Part shown: positions 7,452 to 16,272 of the stretch, in pieces
How the letters are laid out: every line of letters starts with the position of its first letter
Position numbering within the stretch: the stretch's first letter is position 1
DNA from: Symbiobacterium terraclitae
GTDB taxonomy: Bacteria; Bacillota; Sulfobacillia; Symbiobacteriales; Symbiobacteriaceae
Length of the DNA: 64,000 nucleotides
Direction: 5' to 3'
Assembly: GCF_017874315.1 (NCBI RefSeq)
Contig: NZ_JAGGLG010000009.1
Coordinates: forward strand, 58,292-122,291
Translations under genes and position numbers: made by a program
The notes under the pieces: generated by a model
Told to the model about the DNA's origin: nothing
The model's database searches: none
What the model saw: only the letters and a program-made list of their open reading frames with translations

Positions 7452-8438
7452 GTGGCGGAACATGGGATTGCGCTCGGCATCGACCTGGGCGGCACGTCGG
7501 TCAAGGTCGGCGTGGTCAACCGGGCCGGCGAGATCCTGAGCAGGGGCGTCCGGCCCACCGAGGTGGAGAAGGGCCCGTCCGGCGTTGCCGAAAACATCGC
7601 CCTGGCCGTGGAGGACGCCCTGCAAGCCGCGGGGATGCAGCTGAGCGGACTTGACGGCGTCGGCGTGGGCACGCCGGGGATCTGCGACGCGGCCCGGGGC
7701 GTGGTGGTCAGCTCCGGGAACCTGAACTGGAAGAACGTGCCGCTGGCGGACCTGCTGCAGCGGCGCCTCGGCGTGCCCGTGCGTCTGGAAAACGACGCCA
7801 ACTGCGCCGGCCTCGGCGAGCAGTGGTGCGGCGCCGCGCGCGGCCACGACCACGTGATCCTCTACACCCTCGGCACCGGCGTGGGCGGCGCGCTGATCCT
7901 CGGCGGGCGCATCTACGGCGGCGCCACCGGCTGGGCCGGCGAACTGGGCCACATCCGCGTGGCTCCCGGCGGCCCCGCCTGCACCTGCGGCCTGCAGGGT
8001 TGCCTCGAGGCCGTGTCCTCCGCAACCGCCATGGCGCGGGAGGGCCGGGAGGCCGTGGCGGCCGGGCGTTCGCCCGCCATGGCCCGGCTGGCCGCCGAGC
8101 AGGGGGGAAGGCTGGACGCCCGGGTGGTGATCACGGCCGCGCGGGAGGGCGATCCGGCGGCGCAGCAGATCCTCCGGCAGGCAGGCGAGTACCTCGGCAT
8201 CGTCTCGGCGATGTTGGTGAGCGCGCTCAACCCCGAGCTGATCGTGGTGGGCGGCGGCGCCTCCCACGCCGGCGACTTCCTGCTGGAGCCGATGCGCAGG
8301 GTGATCGCCGAACAGGCCATGCCCGGGCCGGCCAGCATCGTCCGCGTGGTGCAGGCCTCGTTGGGCAACGACGCAGGGCTGATCGGCGCGGCGACGCTGA
8401 TCTGGCGCTGGGCGGTACAGAATCGGGGCAGGTCGTGA
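7452..8438 (+). CDS. glcK: ROK family glucokinase
   Basis: 328 aa, the normal length for ROK sugar kinases. ATP-binding motif GIDLGGTSVKVGVV at residues 8-21; sugar-binding/catalytic ENDANCAGLGEQW (Asp is the presumed base); ROK signature TLGTGVGGALILGGRIYGG; zinc motif CTCGLQGCLE preceded by the ligand His in GELGHI. Expected reaction: ATP-dependent phosphorylation of glucose or a related hexose, feeding glycolysis. GTG start with AGGAGG about 10 nt upstream. It appears to be a single gene. Confidence 0.9.
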   Translation: MAEHGIALGIDLGGTSVKVGVVNRAGEILSRGVRPTEVEKGPSGVAENIALAVEDALQAAGMQLSGLDGVGVGTPGICDAARGVVVSSGNLNWKNVPLADLLQRRLGVPVRLENDANCAGLGEQWCGAARGHDHVILYTLGTGVGGALILGGRIYGGATGWAGELGHIRVAPGGPACTCGLQGCLEAVSSATAMAREGREAVAAGRSPAMARLAAEQGGRLDARVVITAAREGDPAAQQILRQAGEYLGIVSAMLVSALNPELIVVGGGASHAGDFLLEPMRRVIAEQAMPGPASIVRVVQASLGNDAGLIGAATLIWRWAVQNRGRS

Positions 8439-8483
8439 GGCCTGCCCCTTTCTGTTTGCGGTTATCCGGCCTTTCCGCGGGCG

Positions 8484-8780
8484 CTACGCTTCGCCGGACG
8501 GCGTACCGGGCGCTGCGCCCGGGGCGATCCAGCGCCCGCAGAACGGGCAGCGCACGCGGGCGGCGCGCGGGTAGCTCCCGAGCCCCTTGCCGCAGCAGGA
8601 GACGGCGTGGAGGGGGAGAGACTCCAGCGGCGGGAGGGACGCCTCGGCCTGCCGGCGCTGCCGCTCGCGGCGCCGTTCGTCGAGCGTCCTGATGTCCGCC
8701 TCGACCAGGTCCAGGAACTCCCGGAGGCTGAGCGCACGGAGTTCGTGCTCGGACAGGTGATGCGTCGGATGGTCGCCCAC
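8484..8780 (-). CDS. Small hypothetical protein with CC/CxxC zinc-ribbon-like motif
   Basis: 98 aa from GTG at 8780 (GGAGG 10 nt upstream). The N-terminus is a charged helix (SEHELRALSLREFLDLVEADIRTLDERR). The C-terminus has VSCCGKG and VRCPFCGRW, consistent with one zinc site. It is convergent with the ROK gene and divergent from the PHP-like gene. No family recognised; the zinc site suggests a nucleic-acid or protein adaptor (inference). Confidence 0.6.
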   Translation of the reverse strand: MGDHPTHHLSEHELRALSLREFLDLVEADIRTLDERRRERQRRQAEASLPPLESLPLHAVSCCGKGLGSYPRAARVRCPFCGRWIAPGAAPGTPSGEA

Positions 8781-8893
8781 GGCCGGGTCACCTCCCGCGT
8801 GGAGCACCTCGGAAAACGCCCTCCCATTCCGAAGGTTTGGCCACCGATTGCCCGATTCCTGCCGGGAATACTAAGGTCTGTAGGAGGGAGGCC

Positions 8894-9709
8894 ATGAGGA
8901 TCATCGCAGACCTGTGCACCTTCGTGCAGCCCCGGAAGGGGGCGGATGGGGTGGCGGCGCTCGCCGCCGCGGCCATGGTGCGCAGCCTCGAGGCCGTGGC
9001 CGTGGTTGCGCGGGCGCCGGCCCGCCCCGCTTTCACGGCGGCGGTCCGGGACGTCGACCGGCGGGCGCCGGCGATTCGCGTGCTGGCCGGGGTCTCCTGC
9101 CACGTCATCACGTCCGCCGGCGACCTGAACGTCCCCAGGGAGGCCTATGCCGGCTTCGACCTCGTGGTGGCCGGGGCGCGCCCGGCCGCCCGCTTCGGTC
9201 TCCTGGCCGGCTTCCGGCGGGGCATGCCCGCAGCGGACGCGATCGTCTCGGCCGTGTACCGGCACGAGATCGACATCCTGACCGACGTGCATGCGGACCT
9301 GGACCCGGCCGAGCTGGCGCGGGCCTGCCGCGAGCGCGGGGTCGCGCTGGAACTCAGGGCCCGCGGCCCCCTGCCGCCGGCGGACTTCGTGCGGCGGGCC
9401 GCCAGCCTCGGGGCCCGGTTCGTCATCACCTCCGGCGCCCGGGTTCCGGCCGAGATGGGCGACTGTACGGCCGCTGTCCGCCTCGCCCGGGAGGCTGGCG
9501 TCGCGCCGGAGCAGGTGGTGAACGCAGAGCAGGGGGGGCTGTGGGACTGGCTGGAGGCGCAGCGGCGCCGCCGCAGGCTGGTGGCGGCCGGCGGGTGGGC
9601 CGGCTGGGCCCGGCAGGGCGGCGCCGGCGCGGTTCAGCGCCGGCGGGTGGAGGAGCGGCAGCCCAGCGACTGGGCCGACTGGTCGGAGCAGGGGGGCGAG
9701 GTGCACTGA
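8894..9709 (+). CDS. PHP-domain-like protein with altered metal site
   Basis: 271 aa from ATG at 8894 (GGAGGGAGG upstream). The C-terminal two-thirds follows the PHP phosphoesterase fold (HEIDILTDVHADLDPAELARACRERGVALEL, then GARFVITSGARVPAEMGDCTAAVRLAREAGVAPEQVVNA). The opening motif, usually DLHxH, reads ADLCTF, and the later Asp-Ala-His motif reads SGARVP, so several metal ligands are missing. An inactive or repurposed PHP protein is likely. It lies 75 nt ahead of rapZ. A 25-residue Trp/Arg-rich tail is extra. Confidence 0.65.
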   Translation: MRIIADLCTFVQPRKGADGVAALAAAAMVRSLEAVAVVARAPARPAFTAAVRDVDRRAPAIRVLAGVSCHVITSAGDLNVPREAYAGFDLVVAGARPAARFGLLAGFRRGMPAADAIVSAVYRHEIDILTDVHADLDPAELARACRERGVALELRARGPLPPADFVRRAASLGARFVITSGARVPAEMGDCTAAVRLAREAGVAPEQVVNAEQGGLWDWLEAQRRRRRLVAAGGWAGWARQGGAGAVQRRRVEERQPSDWADWSEQGGEVH

Positions 9710-9783
9710 ACGCGCCCGCATGACAGGAGATGGGCCCCGCGGAGGCGAAATGCTGGGTCGGTGATAGCCCAGGGGGTGACGGG

Positions 9784-10719
9784 ATGGATCAGCCCATTCG
9801 CCTGGTGATCGTGACCGGAATGTCCGGCGCGGGCAAGACCCAGGCCCTGAAGTTCCTCGAGGATCTGGGCTTCTTCTGCGTCGACAACCTGCCCCCGTCG
9901 CTTCTGCCCAAACTGGTGGAGCTGTTCGGCCACTCCGACGGCAAGGTGAACCGGCTCGCCCTGGGGCTCGACATACGCGGGGGCCGGTTCTTCAGCGAGA
10001 TCGTGGACGCTCTGCGAGAGACCGCGCGCATCGGCGTGGCCTACCAGATCCTGTTCATGGACGCCTCCGACGAGGTCCTGGTGCGGCGTTACAAGGAGAG
10101 CCGCCGCCGCCATCCGCTCGCGCAGCAGGGCAGGCTGCTGGAGGCCATCCGCAAGGAGCGGAAGGTCCTCCAGGAGCTGCGCGGCCTGGCGAGCCGCATC
10201 ATCGACACCACCAGCCTGAAGCCCTCCGACTTGCGCCGGGAGCTGCAGGAGGCGTTCGGCCAGGAGGGGGAGGCTCCAGCGTTCCACGTGAACGTGGTCT
10301 CTTTCGGGTTCAAGCACGGGGCGGTGCTGGATGCCGACCTGCTCTTCGACGTGCGCTTTCTGCCGAACCCGCACTACGTGGCCGATCTGAGGCCGCTCAC
10401 CGGCGAGGACGAGGCGGTTCAGGAGTACGTGATGAAGTGGGCCCCCACGCAGGAGTTTTTCCAGCGGCTGACCGACCTGATCGGTTTCCTTCTCCCGCAG
10501 TATGTGGCGGAGGGCAAGAGCCAGCTGACGATCGCCATCGGCTGTACGGGCGGCCAGCACCGCTCGGTCTGCCTCGCCCGCAAGCTGGCGGACTGGATCC
10601 GCGACAGGGGCTACTCGGTCTCGGTGGAGCACCGCGACGTGGTGCACGGCGGTGAAGCGCGGGACAGCGGGGAGGCGCGGGACGCCGGCGACGGCGCGCA
10701 GGACGGTGAACAGCCATGA
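9784..10719 (+). CDS. rapZ: RapZ/YvcJ P-loop nucleotide-binding adapter
   Basis: 311 aa from ATG at 9784 (GGGGGTGA upstream). Walker A GMSGAGKTQALKFLEDLGFFCVDNLP near residue 12; C-terminal domain with FGFKHGAVLDADLLFDVRFLPNPHYV and the GCTGGQHRSVCLARKLADWI signature typical of RapZ. In Escherichia coli RapZ guides RNase E to GlmZ and binds GlcN6P; in Bacillus YvcJ binds nucleotides (established). The tail after VEHRDVVHGG is about 20 residues longer than usual. Overlaps yvcK by ATGA. Confidence 0.93.
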   Translation: MDQPIRLVIVTGMSGAGKTQALKFLEDLGFFCVDNLPPSLLPKLVELFGHSDGKVNRLALGLDIRGGRFFSEIVDALRETARIGVAYQILFMDASDEVLVRRYKESRRRHPLAQQGRLLEAIRKERKVLQELRGLASRIIDTTSLKPSDLRRELQEAFGQEGEAPAFHVNVVSFGFKHGAVLDADLLFDVRFLPNPHYVADLRPLTGEDEAVQEYVMKWAPTQEFFQRLTDLIGFLLPQYVAEGKSQLTIAIGCTGGQHRSVCLARKLADWIRDRGYSVSVEHRDVVHGGEARDSGEARDAGDGAQDGEQP

Positions 10720-12092
10720 TGCGCGTCCTCCGCTGGTTCGCGCCGGGGCTCAACATCAAGCGGTGGCTCCTGGTTGCCGTCATCGGCGTGGCACTGGTGG
10801 TCGTGGGCCTGTCGCTGGCGCTCCGGATCAACCTCTACGCGCTCGTGGGTCGGTGGCTGGTGGAGAACATTGCGGTCAGCGCGGCCGTGTTTAGGAAGGG
10901 GCCGGCTGTCGTCGGGGCCGTGGTCGGCGTGCTGGGGTTGGTCCTCACCTGGGTCGGCGTCAGCAGGCTGGTGCACTCCGTGCTCTCCACGCTGACGGCC
11001 CGGGAGGAGGGCGTGGCGGACGCGTTCTTCGAGCGAAGGCTGCTGCTGCGCGGCCCGCGGCTGGTCGCCGTCGGCGGCGGGACGGGCATCCCCACCCTCC
11101 TGCGGGGCATGAAGGAGTACACGGCCAACATCTCCGCCGTGGTGACGGTGGCGGACGACGGCGGATCGTCCGGCCGTCTGCGCACGGAGTTCGGCATCCT
11201 GCCGCCGGGCGACATCCGCAACTGCCTGGTGGCCCTGGCAGACACCGAGCCGCTGATGGAGCGGCTTTTCCAGTACCGGTTCACGGGCGGCGAGGGGCTC
11301 ACCGGCCACCCGTTCGGCAACCTCTTCATCCTGGCGATGAGCCAGACCACCGGCGACTTCTACCACGCGGTGCGGGCCTCCAGCCAGGTGCTGGCCGTGC
11401 GCGGCCGGGTGCTGCCCTCCACGCTGGACCACGTCGTCCTGCGGGCCGAGCTGGCCGACGGCCGCATGGTCTCCGGCGAGTCGGCCATCGGCAAGGCCGG
11501 AAGCCCCATCCGGCGGGTTTTCCTGGACCCGGTGGAGGCGGGCGGGTCCGTCACCGCCCTGGGCGACGTCATCACGGCCATCGAGGAGGCCGAGGTCATC
11601 GTGCTCGGCCCCGGCAGCCTGTACACCTCCATCATCCCCAACCTGCTGGTCCCGGGCGTGGCCGACGCGATCCGCCGTTCGCGGGCCCTGAAGATCTACG
11701 TGTGCAACATCATGACCGAGCCGGGCGAGACTGACGGCTACGCCGTGTCGCATCACCTCCGGGCGCTGATCGACCACGGCGGCTATGGCATCGTCGATGT
11801 CTGCCTCGCCAACAACCGGACGGTGCCGCCCCAGGTGCGCGCCCGCTACCAGGAGCAGGGGGCCGCGGCGGTCGCCATCGACCCGGCGGCGTATAAGCTT
11901 GGCGTCCAGGTGGTGGCGCGCGACCTCCTCCGGGTGGAGGGCGACTACGTCCGCCATCATCCGGAGAAGCTGGCGCAGGCGATCGGGCAGCTCTTCCTGA
12001 CCCGCCGGCCGCACCAGGAGCGCACCCCCTGGGAGTTCTTCCTGTTTCGACAGCGGCTGCGGGAGCGGTCGATTGAGGAGGGGAGAAGGTAG
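10716..12092 (+). CDS. yvcK: YvcK/CofD-like gluconeogenesis and cell-shape factor
   Basis: 458 aa. Two N-terminal membrane helices (WLLVAVIGVALVVVGLSLAL and VVGAVVGVLGLVLTWVGV) precede the YvcK domain, recognisable by AVGGGTGIPTLLRGMKEY, TVADDGGSSGRLRTEFGILPPGDIRNCLVAL and GPGSLYTSIIPNLLV. YvcK binds UDP-GlcNAc and adjusts carbon flux to wall precursors in Bacillus (established). Translationally coupled to rapZ. Membrane-anchored forms are known in some lineages; Bacillus YvcK lacks these helices. Confidence 0.92.
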   Translation: MMRVLRWFAPGLNIKRWLLVAVIGVALVVVGLSLALRINLYALVGRWLVENIAVSAAVFRKGPAVVGAVVGVLGLVLTWVGVSRLVHSVLSTLTAREEGVADAFFERRLLLRGPRLVAVGGGTGIPTLLRGMKEYTANISAVVTVADDGGSSGRLRTEFGILPPGDIRNCLVALADTEPLMERLFQYRFTGGEGLTGHPFGNLFILAMSQTTGDFYHAVRASSQVLAVRGRVLPSTLDHVVLRAELADGRMVSGESAIGKAGSPIRRVFLDPVEAGGSVTALGDVITAIEEAEVIVLGPGSLYTSIIPNLLVPGVADAIRRSRALKIYVCNIMTEPGETDGYAVSHHLRALIDHGGYGIVDVCLANNRTVPPQVRARYQEQGAAAVAIDPAAYKLGVQVVARDLLRVEGDYVRHHPEKLAQAIGQLFLTRRPHQERTPWEFFLFRQRLRERSIEEGRR

Positions 12093-13382
12093 ATGGCGGT
12101 TTATCAAGCTCCGGGGTGCTGGCCGGGCGAGGCCGAGGGGCGCATCCTGTGGGTCGGGTCACAGGAGAAGCCGGAGCGGAGAAGCAGCGCGGACCGGCCG
12201 GCCGAGATCGCCAGGCTGCGGGATGCCCTGCGCCGCGGGCTCGCCGACATCGAGGCGTGGATCGAGCGGCAGCCCACCCTGGGCGGGCGCGTGCTGCTGC
12301 AGTCCTGCCGCGACGCGCTGCAGGACCCCGCCTTCACGCAGCGGGTCACCATGCTGATCGACCAGCACGGCCTTTCTGCGCCCGCCGCACTGGACGAGGC
12401 GGCGGGGCTCGTCGCCGGGATCATGGCCCGCAGCGAGGAGCTGGCCGAACGGGCCCGGCTCCTGCCGATGGCGGCCCGCTGGCTGGCGCGCCGCCTGTCG
12501 GGCGCGGCGTATCCCCCGGGCGTGATCCTGGCGGCGCAGGAGTTCTCACCCCTGGAGCTGCTGGACCGCACGTGTCCCGCCGTGATGGCGGCCGGCGAGC
12601 CGGCGGTGGTGGGCGACGCCCCGCTGCTCTGGGGCGTTGCGGCGGCCTCCCCCGATTGGGACGGGCGCCGCGCCCGGATCAGCGGGACCCGGCTGATCAT
12701 CGGAGAGGAGGCGGAGGCGGCCATGCGCTACGAGGCGGAGCGCCGGGCGGTGGTTGAGGTGGCCCGCCGCATGAAGGCGGACGGGCTGGTGCGGCTGACC
12801 GCCGGCAACGTCTCGTGCCGCATCGCGGGCGCCGGGCTCTTCGCCATCACGCCCAGCGGCATGGACTACGACCGGCTCGAGCCGGCAGACATCTGCATCC
12901 TGGACCTGGACGGCAACGTCGTCGAGGGCCACCGCCGCCCCTCCACGGAGGCGCCGCTGCACCGGATGACCTACCGGATGCGCCCCGATGTCGGCGGCAT
13001 CGTGCACACGCACTCGATCTACGCCTCCGCCTTCGCCTGCACCGGCCAGGAGCTGCCCGTGATCTCCACCGAGCTGGCTGCCCTGGTGGGCGGCACGGTC
13101 CGCTGCGCGCCGTACGCCGAGAGCGGCACCGAGGCCTTCGCGGACGTCGCCGTGGCCACGCTGGGCGAGGAGGACGTCGCGGTGCTCTTCCAGAACCACG
13201 GCGTCATGGCGGTGGGGCCCACGCTGGAGCGGGCGTACGCGGTGGCCGTCGGGGTCGAGGAGGCGGCGCAGATCCTCCACATCGCCCGCCAGCTGGGCGA
13301 GCCCATCATCCTGCCCGAGGAGGAGCGACGCCGGCTGTTCCGCGCGCGGCGGACCCGCTACGGGCAGTCCGGGGAGGCCTGA
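12093..13382 (+). CDS. Fusion of a degenerate PTS enzyme I-like domain to a class II aldolase
   Basis: 429 aa. Residues about 1-205 resemble PEP-utilising enzyme I: a helical domain (RLRDALRRGLADIEAWIERQ ... ALQDPAFTQRVTMLID) then a swivelling domain (GVILAAQEFSPLELLDR ... GEPAVVGDAPLLWG ... ISGTRLIIG). The GGxTSHxA loop with the phosphorylated His is absent. Residues about 211-429 are a class II aldolase/epimerase domain with its metal ligands (STEAPLHRMTYR, VHTHS, NHG) and TAGNVSCR phosphate-binding segment. It is expected to act on a sugar phosphate; the substrate is unknown. It sits between yvcK and whiA, where Bacillus has yvcK-yvcL-crh with an HPr-like protein nearby. Confidence 0.8.
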   Translation: MAVYQAPGCWPGEAEGRILWVGSQEKPERRSSADRPAEIARLRDALRRGLADIEAWIERQPTLGGRVLLQSCRDALQDPAFTQRVTMLIDQHGLSAPAALDEAAGLVAGIMARSEELAERARLLPMAARWLARRLSGAAYPPGVILAAQEFSPLELLDRTCPAVMAAGEPAVVGDAPLLWGVAAASPDWDGRRARISGTRLIIGEEAEAAMRYEAERRAVVEVARRMKADGLVRLTAGNVSCRIAGAGLFAITPSGMDYDRLEPADICILDLDGNVVEGHRRPSTEAPLHRMTYRMRPDVGGIVHTHSIYASAFACTGQELPVISTELAALVGGTVRCAPYAESGTEAFADVAVATLGEEDVAVLFQNHGVMAVGPTLERAYAVAVGVEEAAQILHIARQLGEPIILPEEERRRLFRARRTRYGQSGEA

Positions 13383-13385
13383 GCG

Positions 13386-14330
13386 GTGGCAGACGAGCAG
13401 TCCTTCTCCGCGGCCGTCAAGGCGGAGCTCTCCCCTCCGGTCCCCGACCAGCCCTGCTGCCGGCGGATGGAGCTGGGCGGGCTGGTGCGGGCTATCGGGC
13501 GGGTGGAGCTGCACGGCGGCGGCAGGGTGGCACTCAGCCTCTCCACCGACTCGGCGCCCGTCTCGCGCAAGGTCATCCGGCTGCTGCGCGCCGTCTCACA
13601 CGTCGAGTACAAGGTCATGGTGATGCGCCGCCGGAAGCTGCGCAAGAACCTGGTCTACCGCATCTACATCCCGCCGCAGCCCGGTGTCGGGGAGCTCCTG
13701 CAGATCGCGGGCTTCATCGACGAGCGGGGCAACCTGACGGAGTGGGCCGAGCCGCTCGAGTTGGCCAACGACCACTGCCGCAGGGCCTACCTGCGGGGCA
13801 CGTTCCTGGGCAGCGGCTGGATTGCTTCGCCGGAGAAGCAGCACCACCTGGAGCTCAGCACGACGGCGACGGAAGCTGCCGACGCCCTGGGGCAGATGCT
13901 GTTCAGCTACGGCATCGCGGCGCGCCTGGCGGCCCGCCGGGATGCGCTCATCCTGTATGTGAAAGAGGCCGACCAGATCATCCGCTTCCTCGGGGTGATC
14001 GGCGCGCACCAGGCCCTCCTGCGCTACGAGGAGGTCCGGGTGCTGAAGGAGATGAAGAACCGGGTCAACCGGCAGGTGAACGCCGAAATGGCCAACGTCG
14101 CGAAGCAGGCCGACGCGGCGGCCAGGCAGGTCGAGGCCATCGAGCGGCTGCGTGCGGCGGGCGCCCTGTCCAGCCTGCCCGCGCCCCTGCGGGAGCTGGC
14201 AGCCTTGCGGCTCGCCTATCCCGACGCGAGCCTGAAGGAGCTGGGCGAACTCTGCCGGCCGCCGGTCAGCAAGTCGGGCGCAGCCCACCGGATGCGCCAG
14301 CTCATGGCGCTTTCTGACTCTCTGATGTAA
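13386..14330 (+). CDS. whiA: DNA-binding protein WhiA
   Basis: 314 aa from GTG at 13386. N-terminal LAGLIDADG-derived region (RAYLRGTFLGSGWIASPEKQHHLEL) lacks the catalytic acidic residues, as in all WhiA. The C-terminal HTH reads YPDASLKELGELCRPPVSKSGAAHRMRQLM. In Firmicutes WhiA affects cell division and chromosome segregation; in Streptomyces it drives sporulation (established). Last gene of the rapZ-yvcK cluster. Confidence 0.93.
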   Translation: MADEQSFSAAVKAELSPPVPDQPCCRRMELGGLVRAIGRVELHGGGRVALSLSTDSAPVSRKVIRLLRAVSHVEYKVMVMRRRKLRKNLVYRIYIPPQPGVGELLQIAGFIDERGNLTEWAEPLELANDHCRRAYLRGTFLGSGWIASPEKQHHLELSTTATEAADALGQMLFSYGIAARLAARRDALILYVKEADQIIRFLGVIGAHQALLRYEEVRVLKEMKNRVNRQVNAEMANVAKQADAAARQVEAIERLRAAGALSSLPAPLRELAALRLAYPDASLKELGELCRPPVSKSGAAHRMRQLMALSDSLM

Positions 14331-14354
14331 ACCGCAATACGTAGTCTATCCTTC

Positions 14355-14382
14355 TTGCGAACGACCCTCGTCATGGTACAAT
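14355..14382 (+). promoter_or_regulatory. Candidate sigma-A promoter for the polyprenyl synthase-rex unit
   Basis: TTGCGA at 14355-14360, 16-nt spacer, TACAAT at 14377-14382, about 80 nt before the GTG at 14466. Confidence 0.5.
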
Positions 14383-14465
14383 AGGAATGATTCACAAGCT
14401 CGATTTTGCGGCGAGTCGCCTCCATGTGACCAGCCAGCCCTATCCCCGGAAAAGCAGGTGATCAG

Positions 14466-15461
14466 GTGAGTTCGCAACCGCTCGCCGAAAATCTCAAGCC
14501 GCTGGACGTCTTCTCAGCCATCGCCGACGATCTGCGCCAGGTGGAGTCCGCCATCGAAGCGGCTCTGTCGACGCGCGAGACGATGCTCGCCGATGTGTCG
14601 ACCCACCTCCTCAGGGCAGGGGGCAAGCGCATCCGGCCGGCGCTGGTGATCCTGGCCAGCCGGTTCCCCGGCGTCGAACTAAGCCGGGTCATCGACGTGG
14701 CGGTTGCGGTGGAGCTCATCCACATGGCCACGCTGGTGCACGACGACGTGGTGGACAACGCCACCCTGCGCCGGGGACGGCCGACGGTGAACGCCGTCTG
14801 GAACAACCAGGTGTCTGTGCTGACCGGCGACTACCTCTTTGCCAAGTCGTTCACGCTGCTGGCCGACACGGGCAACAACCGGGTCGTCCGCCTCATGTCC
14901 GAAGTGGTGCGCGAGATGAGCCAGGGCGAACTGGCGCAGATCGCGTCGTACTTCGATGTGAACCAGACCGAGGAGGATTACTTCAAGCGCATCGCCCAGA
15001 AGACGGGCTACCTGATCGCCGAGGCCTGCCGCCTGGGTGCCATCATGGCCGGCGCCAGCGAGGAGCAGGTGCGCTCGGTCTACGAATACGGCATGGGCGT
15101 TGGGCTGAGCTTCCAGATCGCCGACGACCTCCTGGACTACTTCGGCGACGAGGGCACGGTGGGCAAGCCGGTCTGCGGTGACCTGAAGATCGGCATCCTG
15201 ACGCTGCCGGTGATCCACGCCCTGCGCCACTCGCCCGAACGGGACAAGCTGCGGGAGATCATCGCCACGCGGGCGATCGGGGATGCGGAGGTCGAGCGGG
15301 TGAAGCAGATCCTGGAGGCCGCGGGCTCCTTCGAGTATGCCCGCCGGAAGGCGCGGGAGCACATCGAAGCGGCCGTGCGCGCTCTGGACGGGGTGCCCAC
15401 CCTCACCACCCGGCCCGCGCTCAAGACCCTCGCCGACTTCGTCGTCAACCGGAAGTTCTGA
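14466..15461 (+). CDS. hepT: Polyprenyl (heptaprenyl) diphosphate synthase, long chain
   Basis: 331 aa. First Asp-rich motif LVHDDVVDNATLRRGRPTVN (DDxxD) and second motif IADDLLDYFGD define trans-prenyltransferases; GGKRIRPALVILASRFPG is the conserved N-terminal region. It extends FPP with isopentenyl diphosphate to make the menaquinone side chain. The chain length (C35 or other) is not readable here. GTG start with an AGGTGATC SD. It precedes rex by 37 nt, which fits respiratory-chain function under redox control. Confidence 0.87.
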   Translation: MSSQPLAENLKPLDVFSAIADDLRQVESAIEAALSTRETMLADVSTHLLRAGGKRIRPALVILASRFPGVELSRVIDVAVAVELIHMATLVHDDVVDNATLRRGRPTVNAVWNNQVSVLTGDYLFAKSFTLLADTGNNRVVRLMSEVVREMSQGELAQIASYFDVNQTEEDYFKRIAQKTGYLIAEACRLGAIMAGASEEQVRSVYEYGMGVGLSFQIADDLLDYFGDEGTVGKPVCGDLKIGILTLPVIHALRHSPERDKLREIIATRAIGDAEVERVKQILEAAGSFEYARRKAREHIEAAVRALDGVPTLTTRPALKTLADFVVNRKF

Positions 15462-15498
15462 GTTCCGGTTGCCATCCTGATGGTCAGGAGGCTGTGGA

Positions 15499-16146
15499 AT
15501 GCGACGGACCAACATTCCCGATGCTGCGATCAGGCGCCTTCCGGTCTACCTCCGGGTTGTCAGCGAGCTCGCCGAGGCGGACGTCCCCATCATCTCGTCG
15601 GCCGAGATGGCCGAACGGACGGGGCTCTCGCCGGAGCAGATCCGCAAGGACCTCGCCTACTTCGGAGCCTTCGGCACCCGTGGGGTCGGCTACGACACCG
15701 CCCTGCTCGCCCGCCGCATCGCCCGTATCCTGGGCCTGCACCGCGGGGTGAAGGCGGCGCTGGTCGGTGCGGGCCACCTGGGCCACGCGCTGGCCCGGTA
15801 CTCCATCTCCCAGCACAAGGACATCCAGATCACAGCGATCTTCGACACCGACCCGGAGAAGATCGGCACCGACGTGATGGGCGTGCCGATCCAGCCCGTG
15901 TCGGAACTTGTGGAGACCTGTCGCGCGAAGGGCGTGAAGATCGGCATCGTCGCCGTCCCGGCCTCGGCCGCCCAGACGACGGCCGAGCTGCTGAAGGAGG
16001 GCGGCGTCGAGGCCATCCTGAACTTCGCCCCGGCCAAGCTGAAAGTGGAGGACGTGTTCGTCCAGAACATCGATCTGACCATCGAACTGCAGAGCCTCGC
16101 CTACTACACCTCGGCCAGCGAGGGTGACCCGGGCGACGGACAGTAG
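15499..16146 (+). CDS. rex: Redox-sensing transcriptional repressor Rex
   Basis: 215 aa, typical length. N-terminal winged helix (RRLPVYLRVVSELAEADVPIISSAEMAERTGLSPEQIRKDL) with the Rex hallmark DLAYFGAFGTRGVGY; C-terminal Rossmann fold with GAGHLGHALARY. Rex binds NADH/NAD+ and derepresses respiration and fermentation genes when NADH rises (established). ATG at 15499. Confidence 0.95.
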   Translation: MRRTNIPDAAIRRLPVYLRVVSELAEADVPIISSAEMAERTGLSPEQIRKDLAYFGAFGTRGVGYDTALLARRIARILGLHRGVKAALVGAGHLGHALARYSISQHKDIQITAIFDTDPEKIGTDVMGVPIQPVSELVETCRAKGVKIGIVAVPASAAQTTAELLKEGGVEAILNFAPAKLKVEDVFVQNIDLTIELQSLAYYTSASEGDPGDGQ

Positions 16147-16156
16147 GCATGGAAGT

Positions 16157-16191
16157 GCGGCGTTCCCCCCGGGGGACGCCGCTGAACTTTT
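16157..16191 (+). terminator. Rho-independent terminator after rex
   Basis: GCGGCGT and a C run pair with a G run and ACGCCGC; the stem is followed by TGAACTTTTCC. Separates rex from cdaA. Confidence 0.7.
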
Positions 16192-16272
16192 CCGGGGGCC
16201 TGTTCGTCCAATAGTGGGATCGACCGCCGCATGTTATCATAGAGCAAGAAGCAGGGTTCCTGCCGCGAGGGG

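Noticed and set aside
9730..9783. Earlier ATG for rapZ
   Set aside because: The 18 extra residues do not match the family start; ATG 9784 follows GGGGGTGA and gives the normal MDQPIRLVIVTGMSG beginning.
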